Below, piece by piece: positions 58,763 through 64,000 of a stretch of DNA of 64,000 bases (positions are counted from its first letter, which is position 1; every line of letters begins with the position of its first letter). The position numbers were made by a program, and so were the translations under genes. The notes under the pieces were generated by a model. That model did no database searches. It was not told where the DNA came from and saw only the letters and a list, made by a program, of their open reading frames with translations. The stretch spans positions 1,612,001 through 1,676,000 of the forward strand of contig NZ_CP062182.1 in the NCBI RefSeq assembly GCF_022700675.1, in the 5' to 3' direction. Origin of the DNA: Acinetobacter sp. ASP199 (lineage in GTDB: Bacteria; Pseudomonadota; Gammaproteobacteria; Pseudomonadales; Moraxellaceae).

Positions 58763-59176
58763 ATGACTTACGATGATCAAAATATTTTTGCACGAATTCT
58801 GCGTGGTGAACTGCCTGCAATCAAGGTGTATGAAGACGACCAAGTTCTTGCATTTATGGACATCATGCCTCAGGCAGACGGTCATACCTTGGTCATTCCT
58901 AAATCGCCTGCAGTGACGTTACTTGATCTGGATCCTGAAGTGGCTGCATATACCATTCAGATCGTACAAAAGATTGCCAAAGCCATCGAAAAAGGCTTAG
59001 GCGTATCAGGTATTGTCTTGATGCAGCTTTCAGGTGCTGCCGCTGGTCAAACCGTGCCACATGTACATTTTCATCTGGTCCCTACTTCTCTGCATAATCT
59101 GGGTAAACATGCCCTGGTCATGGGTGATCAGGAGAAAATCAAGGCCTTGGCTGAGAAAATCAAGGCAGCGTTATAA
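58763..59176 (+). CDS. HIT family nucleotide-binding protein
   Basis: A 137-aa histidine triad protein. The catalytic triad motif is HVHFH (100-104) in VPHVHFHLVP, and the N-terminal FARILRGELPAIKVYEDD is typical. It hydrolyses adenosine phosphoramidates or dinucleoside polyphosphates. It lies downstream of the YARHG gene and ends in a terminator. Confidence 0.93.
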   Translation: MTYDDQNIFARILRGELPAIKVYEDDQVLAFMDIMPQADGHTLVIPKSPAVTLLDLDPEVAAYTIQIVQKIAKAIEKGLGVSGIVLMQLSGAAAGQTVPHVHFHLVPTSLHNLGKHALVMGDQEKIKALAEKIKAAL

Positions 59177-59197
59177 CTATGAATTGAATCGATAAAA

Positions 59198-59225
59198 AAA
59201 TGGAGCCTCGGCTCCATTTTTTTAT
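59198..59225 (+). terminator. Terminator of the HIT gene
   Basis: A stem AATGGAGCC/GGCTCCATT with a short loop, followed by a T-run, lies about 25 bases after the stop codon. Confidence 0.9.
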
Positions 59226-59518
59226 GTTTGGTATATTTCACGCTTAATTAAGCTCATCACATTAAATAAAAGTCGCAGTCTATTTTTAAGTTTTTAGCAA
59301 CTAGCGAGCTGCTTTGTATTTGAATAAATCCTGCCCACCTCATCATAATCACATAAAAAATAAAGTAATGATTGTATTTAATATTTTTGAAATATTTCCT
59401 TAATCATATTGACTTATTTGTAAGGAATACTTGGCACCAATGGAGCAATAGATGTTTCAAAACAATACTGAAACTTGTTTTTAAGACGATGAACAAAAAG
59501 TCTTTATTGGAGCAACAC

Positions 59519-60613
59519 ATGAAAAAAACTTTAATCGCTTTAGCAATCGGGGCAACAATTTTAACACCAGTCATGGCAGCTGCTGCTGACGTAAAAGTTT
59601 ACGGTCGTGCACACGTATCGTTAGACTATTTAAGTGATGGAAAAGACTATAGCGAAATCGGTCTCTCTTCAAATTCTTCACGCCTAGGCTTTAAAGCAGA
59701 ACAAAAATTAGAAAATGGTATGACTGTTTTTGGCCAAGTTGAACAAGAAATTAACTTCTCTAGTGGTGAAAAAGACGAGAAAGGTGTTAATTTTGCAACT
59801 CGCGATACCTTTGTCGGTTTAAAAGGTGATTTTGGTCAAGCGCGTGTAGGTCGTTTTGACAGTCCATTTAAAGTTGCACGTGGTCCAGTCAACTTCTTTG
59901 GCGATATGGTTGGTGATGTACGTAACGTAACACGTATTGGTGACTTGAAATTTGACGAGCGTAATGAGAATACCATTGAATATAAATCACCAAAATTCGG
60001 TGGTGGATTCAACGTATTAGCAGCTCTTTCAATGCACAAGAATAAGAATATTGTGAAAGACGGTAATGATGAAGGCGTAGATGATAATAAAGCTTATGAT
60101 CTTGCATTGACCTATAAAGAAGGTCCAATCGATTTTGCTGCAGCATATGAAAAATATGAAGATAATGCTGCAAATACATCGACAGATGTTTCAGAAACAG
60201 GAATTCAAGCTGAACGTGATGCTTTCCGTATTGCAGCAGCATATAAAATCACTCCTGATTTTAACTTAGGGGCTATGTATCAAATCGCTCAATATGACAA
60301 TGATGCTTTAAGCAATTTTGATGCTCAAGTCTATGGTATTGCTGGTGAATACAAACTAACGCCAAAAACGGCGCTACGTGGTGAGTATTTCTACCGTGAT
60401 GTAGATGCTGATGATGCAAATTCAAGTTTGGTCGCGATTGGTGTTGAGCACCGTTTAGACTCTACAGTACGTGTCTATGCAAACCTAGCTACTATGCTAA
60501 ATGATAAAAATGCTAACCTTGTGCCTTGGAAAGAAGGTCGCTCAAATACTGTAAGTGGCGAAACTGACGAAAATGCAACAGCTCTTTCTCTAGGCTTCCG
60601 CTACGACTTCTAA
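59519..60613 (+). CDS. Outer membrane porin (Gram-negative general porin type)
   Basis: A 364-aa porin. The signal peptide MKKTLIALAIGATILTPVMA precedes a beta-rich mature protein with alternating strands, for example VKVYGRAHVSLDYLSDG, GQARVGRFDSPFK and FGGGFNVLAAL. It ends in GFRYDF with the terminal Phe that the BAM machinery needs. A 16-strand trimer is expected. A longer frame reaches 59372, but ATG 59519 has GGAG at good distance. Bases 59226-59518 are the AT-rich upstream region. A hairpin terminator follows. Confidence 0.9.
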   Translation: MKKTLIALAIGATILTPVMAAAADVKVYGRAHVSLDYLSDGKDYSEIGLSSNSSRLGFKAEQKLENGMTVFGQVEQEINFSSGEKDEKGVNFATRDTFVGLKGDFGQARVGRFDSPFKVARGPVNFFGDMVGDVRNVTRIGDLKFDERNENTIEYKSPKFGGGFNVLAALSMHKNKNIVKDGNDEGVDDNKAYDLALTYKEGPIDFAAAYEKYEDNAANTSTDVSETGIQAERDAFRIAAAYKITPDFNLGAMYQIAQYDNDALSNFDAQVYGIAGEYKLTPKTALRGEYFYRDVDADDANSSLVAIGVEHRLDSTVRVYANLATMLNDKNANLVPWKEGRSNTVSGETDENATALSLGFRYDF

Positions 60614-60638
60614 GCTCCACTCTCCTCCAAAAGCTTAA

Positions 60639-60668
60639 AAAGAACATGCTTCATGCATGTTCTTTTTT
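60639..60668 (+). terminator. Terminator of the porin gene
   Basis: The stem AAGAACATGC/GCATGTTCTT with a 5-base loop and a T-run follows the stop by about 25 bases. Confidence 0.92.
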
Positions 60669-61066
60669 TGCCTGCTTTTTCTCAACAATAAGAATTCACC
60701 TCACCTTTAGATGTTACGAAAGACCCTTCTTGTTTTAATCCCTAAAATTTTAATCCATTCTCATTTTCAATAAAAATATAATAAACCAAGTAAAACAATC
60801 AGCATTAAAAATAAAATTTAAGCATTAATCCAACTGTTTTTATTGTGTATTATTTTTAAATATAAGCAAAATAGTCGGATTTAAAAAACACAACAGTTAC
60901 ACAAATAATCACAGATAATTTGAATATTTTTTAAAAAACTTTATTTTTATTTTTTTATTTTTCAATGACTTATAAATATATATTTATTTAAACTGTCTAG
61001 TCTATTTATTTTTTTATACATTAGATTGATAATAAATTAACACATTAAAAAGACAGGCTTATTCTA
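60669..61066. other. AT-rich region upstream of the cyd operon
   Basis: A 398-bp gap of very AT-rich DNA without a plausible gene. It probably holds the cyd promoter; no firm site could be assigned. The AT richness is similar to the leader before the roadblock cluster. Confidence 0.5.
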
Positions 61067-61258
61067 ATGAGCTTAGTTCCTGAAAATCTAAATCAAAAAG
61101 TGGTTAGAGAGATTACCCTGATTTTAATTATCAAGGTCATTCTATTACTAACAATCAAACATATCTGGTTTGATGCGCCCACGATTCCTAAAAATTTTGA
61201 CTCTCAAGTTGCCGAGCGTATTGCCGGCAGTCCTTCCCAAATCAAGGAGACACGTTGA
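61067..61258 (+). CDS. cydP: CydP-like small membrane protein
   Basis: A 63-aa protein with one membrane segment (about 15-35, [22 protein letters not shown]) and a soluble C-terminal part. Proteins named CydP are small single-span proteins encoded just before cydA in Acinetobacter and related bacteria, and are thought to belong to the bd oxidase. Its TGA overlaps the cydA ATG by one base, so the two are translationally coupled. The assignment rests on position, size and topology. Confidence 0.75.
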   Translation: MSLVPENLNQKVVREITLILIIKVILLLTIKHIWFDAPTIPKNFDSQVAERIAGSPSQIKETR

Positions 61259-62844
61259 TGATTGCTGAAAGCGTGGTCGATCTTTCGCGGTTCCAGTTCG
61301 CTATGACTGCGATGTATCATTTTATTTTTGTTCCGCTAACCTTAGGTCTAGCCTTTATCCTGGCCATTATGGAAACCACGTATGTGATTTCCGGCAAAGA
61401 GATCTATAAGGACATGACCAAGTTCTGGGGGAAACTTTTCGGGATTAACTTTGCACTGGGGGTAACAACTGGCCTGACTATGGAGTTCCAGTTTGGTACT
61501 AACTGGGCCTACTACTCGCACTATGTGGGTGACATCTTTGGTGCACCGCTAGCGATTGAAGGCTTAATGGCATTCTTCCTGGAATCTACTTTTATTGGTC
61601 TGTTCTTCTTTGGATGGGATCGCCTGTCTAAGGTTCAGCATCTGTGTGTAACCTGGTTAGTAGCGCTTGGCTCTAACATGTCTGCATTGTGGATTCTGGT
61701 TGCCAATGGCTGGATGCAAAATCCGGTAGGTTCCGCATTTAACTATGAAACCATGCGTATGGAATTGGTGGACTTCGGTGCATTGATTTTCAACCCTGTC
61801 GCACAGGTTAAATTTGTACATACCGTTTCTGCAGGCTATGTCACAGGTGCCATTTTCGTACTCGCGATTTCAAGTTACTACCTGTTAAAGAAACAAGACT
61901 TACCATTTGCACGTCGTTCATTTGCGATCGCGGCAATCTTTGGTCTTGCTTCTACGCTTTCAGTCATCTTACTTGGTGATGAATCAGGCTATGAGCTTGG
62001 TGATGTTCAAAAAACTAAACTAGCTGCAATTGAAGCTGAATGGGATACACACCCTGCACCTGCTGCATTTACACTGTTTGGTATTCCAAATGAAGAAACT
62101 CAGACTACCGACTATGCCATTAAAATTCCTTATGTGATGGGGATTATTGCGACACGTTCTGTGACTGAAGAAGTGACAGGGATTAAAGACCTCATTGCTC
62201 AACATGAACAACGTATTCGTAATGGTATGGTGGCATATGAGCAACTCGAGCTTCTACGTGCAGGTGATCAATCTCCTGAATTGAAAGCAGCATTCGAAGA
62301 AACTCAAAAAGACTTAGGCTATGGCTTACTTCTTAAAAAATATACACCGAATGTTGTTGATGCAACTGACGAACACATTAAAGCTGCTGCAGCTGACACC
62401 ATTCCACACGTTCCAAGTTTGTTCTGGGCATTCCGTGCGATGGTTGCATCTGGTTTCTTAATGCTCATTCTATTTATCCTTGCCACCATTGCAGTGGGTA
62501 AACGTAATGCAGAAAACAAACCTTGGTTATTAAAATTCGCACTCTTTGCTCTGCCTTTACCTTGGGTTGCTGCACAAACAGGTTGGTATGTCGCTGAAGT
62601 GGGCCGTCAACCTTGGACCATTGGTGAAGTACTGCCAACTCACCTTTCAGCTTCAAGCCTAAGTACGGGTGACGTATGGGGTTCAATCATTGCATTAGCA
62701 TCGTTCTACACTGTATTGCTCATCATTGAGATGTATCTCATGATTAAATTCTCACGCCTTGGCCCAAGTTCTCTACATACAGGTAAATACCATTTCGAGA
62801 AACTTGAAGCTGCTAAAAAAGCAAATGAGGAGGGTCAAGCATGA
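61258..62844 (+). CDS. cydA: Cytochrome bd ubiquinol oxidase subunit I
   Basis: A 528-aa haem-bearing subunit of the bd quinol oxidase, which reduces oxygen to water with electrons from ubiquinol at high oxygen affinity. It starts [22 protein letters not shown] with the haem ligand His21 (His19 in E. coli). It has nine membrane spans and a long Q-loop (about 245-370) containing [13 protein letters not shown], consistent with the E. coli-like type. AAGGAGA lies eight bases before ATG 61258. Its stop overlaps cydB. Confidence 0.96.
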   Translation: MIAESVVDLSRFQFAMTAMYHFIFVPLTLGLAFILAIMETTYVISGKEIYKDMTKFWGKLFGINFALGVTTGLTMEFQFGTNWAYYSHYVGDIFGAPLAIEGLMAFFLESTFIGLFFFGWDRLSKVQHLCVTWLVALGSNMSALWILVANGWMQNPVGSAFNYETMRMELVDFGALIFNPVAQVKFVHTVSAGYVTGAIFVLAISSYYLLKKQDLPFARRSFAIAAIFGLASTLSVILLGDESGYELGDVQKTKLAAIEAEWDTHPAPAAFTLFGIPNEETQTTDYAIKIPYVMGIIATRSVTEEVTGIKDLIAQHEQRIRNGMVAYEQLELLRAGDQSPELKAAFEETQKDLGYGLLLKKYTPNVVDATDEHIKAAAADTIPHVPSLFWAFRAMVASGFLMLILFILATIAVGKRNAENKPWLLKFALFALPLPWVAAQTGWYVAEVGRQPWTIGEVLPTHLSASSLSTGDVWGSIIALASFYTVLLIIEMYLMIKFSRLGPSSLHTGKYHFEKLEAAKKANEEGQA

Positions 62845-63986
62845 TCGAATATGAATTACTCAAAATTATTTGGTGGGTGTTGGTCGGTGTCCTCCTGATT
62901 GGATTTGCCCTCACCGACGGCTTTGACATGGGTTCCATGGCCATCATGCCATTCGTAGGCAAAAATGACGAAGAACGTCGTGCGGCAATCAATACGATTG
63001 CCCCACACTGGGACGGTAACCAGGTTTGGTTCATTACCGCAGGTGGCGCACTCTTTGCTGCATGGCCAATGGTATATGCTACTGCGTTCTCAGGCATGTA
63101 CTGGGCACTCCTCCTCGTGCTGTTTGCCCTGTTCTTACGCCCGGTTGGTTTTGACTACCGTTCAAAACTTGAAAACACCAAATGGCGTACATCTTGGGAT
63201 TGGGGTTTAGCCGTTGGTGGTGCAGTTCCTGCATTGGTTTTCGGTGTAGCGTTCGGTAACATGTTCCTTGGCGTACCGTTCACTTTAGATGAAACTGTTC
63301 GTTCAACTTATACCGGTAGCTTCTTTGCCCTACTTAACCCATTTGCGATTGTGTGTGGTTTAGTGAGCTTATCAATGCTGTGTGCACATGGTGGTGCTTG
63401 GCTGATGCTTCGTACTGATGGTGCATTACGTGAACGTTCTGCGAAAGCAACGAAGATCATGGGTATTGTTTACCTTGCGACTTTCTTGGCTGCAGGTGCT
63501 TGGTTGTACTTCGGTGGTATCCAAGGCTATACACTGGTGACTCCATATGACACCAATGGCGTTGCAAATCCACTGGCTAAAGAAGTACTGATCAATGGCA
63601 ACCCTGGCTGGATGAATAACTATACAACTTATCCAATCACCATGATTGCACCAATCATGGGTATCCTTGGCGGTATTATTGTCGTGCTGGCTGCCTCTAA
63701 AGCCAAAGCTGGCTTGAGCTTCCTGGGTTCATCCATGGCAGTGATCGGTGCAATCTTGACTGCTGGTTTCGCCCTGTTCCCATTCTTAATGCCATCTAGC
63801 ATTAACCCTACTGCCAGCTTGACTATGTGGGATGCAGTATCAAGCAAAAATACCTTAACAGTGATGACTGTTGCGGCGTGTATCTTTGTACCGATCATTC
63901 TTGCTTACACCACTTGGTGTTATTACAAAATGTGGGGCGTGATCACCAACAAGCATATTCAAGAGAACTCACACAGCCTGTACTAA
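62841..63986 (+). CDS. cydB: Cytochrome bd ubiquinol oxidase subunit II
   Basis: A 381-aa membrane protein, partner of CydA, with about eight spans. The N-terminal [18 protein letters not shown] is the family signature, with conserved [26 protein letters not shown] after it. Its ATG overlaps the cydA stop by four bases (ATGA). The window ends 14 bases after its stop, so a CydX-type gene could follow outside. Confidence 0.96.
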   Translation: MIEYELLKIIWWVLVGVLLIGFALTDGFDMGSMAIMPFVGKNDEERRAAINTIAPHWDGNQVWFITAGGALFAAWPMVYATAFSGMYWALLLVLFALFLRPVGFDYRSKLENTKWRTSWDWGLAVGGAVPALVFGVAFGNMFLGVPFTLDETVRSTYTGSFFALLNPFAIVCGLVSLSMLCAHGGAWLMLRTDGALRERSAKATKIMGIVYLATFLAAGAWLYFGGIQGYTLVTPYDTNGVANPLAKEVLINGNPGWMNNYTTYPITMIAPIMGILGGIIVVLAASKAKAGLSFLGSSMAVIGAILTAGFALFPFLMPSSINPTASLTMWDAVSSKNTLTVMTVAACIFVPIILAYTTWCYYKMWGVITNKHIQENSHSLY

Positions 63987-64000
63987 GGCTGTGTCTTAAG

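Noticed and set aside
59372..59518. Longer start of the porin gene
   Set aside because: The signal peptide begins at 59519, with a ribosome binding site just upstream; the extension is AT-rich and unlike a signal.

Overview
This window is a stretch of chromosome from an Acinetobacter (Moraxellaceae, Gammaproteobacteria). The evidence is the combination of an AlkB-type alkane hydroxylase with a divergent AraC-type regulator, an rrn operon with Ile(GAT) and Ala(TGC) spacer tRNAs, an M16 peptidase pair facing ftsY, an orphan lpxB, a CydP-like gene ahead of cydAB, AT-rich intergenic DNA and many short hairpin terminators. The species cannot be fixed from the sequence alone. Most of the window is ordinary core genome. 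The accessory signal is concentrated around 28-33 kb, with a small duplication at 5.6-5.9 kb.

Layout. 0-5.5 kb: a small secreted protein cut by the window edge, then a four-gene minus-strand operon (acyl-CoA dehydrogenase, APH-like kinase, histidine-phosphatase-like protein, SDR) with a divergent LysR regulator. 5.5-7.6 kb: an exact 190-bp tandem duplication running into a membrane-anchored staphylococcal-type nuclease gene, a block of three hairpins, and an unrecognised 259-aa protein. 7.9-10.2 kb: alkM and its divergent regulator alkR, with a direct repeat that looks like the operator. 10.2-22.6 kb: lpxB, a lipoprotein, a TauE/SafE permease, DAHP synthase, a phosphatase-like protein, ispF, dadA behind a tandem glycine riboswitch, an AEC transporter, aroC, prmB and small secreted or unknown proteins. 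22.7-28.3 kb: an ABC1/UbiB-type kinase, two acyl-CoA dehydrogenases, a GNAT acetyltransferase and a lytic transglycosylase lipoprotein.

28.7-31.1 kb holds the most interesting locus: roadblock/LC7 protein, unknown 323-aa protein, small Ras-like GTPase and a second roadblock protein. It resembles the GTPase/roadblock half of actinobacterial conservons or MglA/MglB modules. An IS30-family and an IS5-family insertion sequence lie between it and a complete rrn operon on the minus strand (33.4-39.2 kb).

39.3-64 kb: a DUF2057 protein, two tandem nitroreductases, ftsY, an M16 peptidase pair (one active, one apparently inactive subunit), small membrane proteins, Sel1, DUF2750 and CBS proteins, a stand-alone trpB, a MoxR/VWA pair, ycgL and rnd, recR-ybaB, metZ, a PHA-synthase-like hydrolase, a beta-hydroxyacid dehydrogenase, a YARHG protein, a HIT protein, a porin, and cydP-cydA-cydB at the right edge. 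Alkane oxidation by AlkM and the acyl-CoA dehydrogenases point to growth on hydrocarbons and lipids. No CRISPR array, prophage or recognised defence system is visible.
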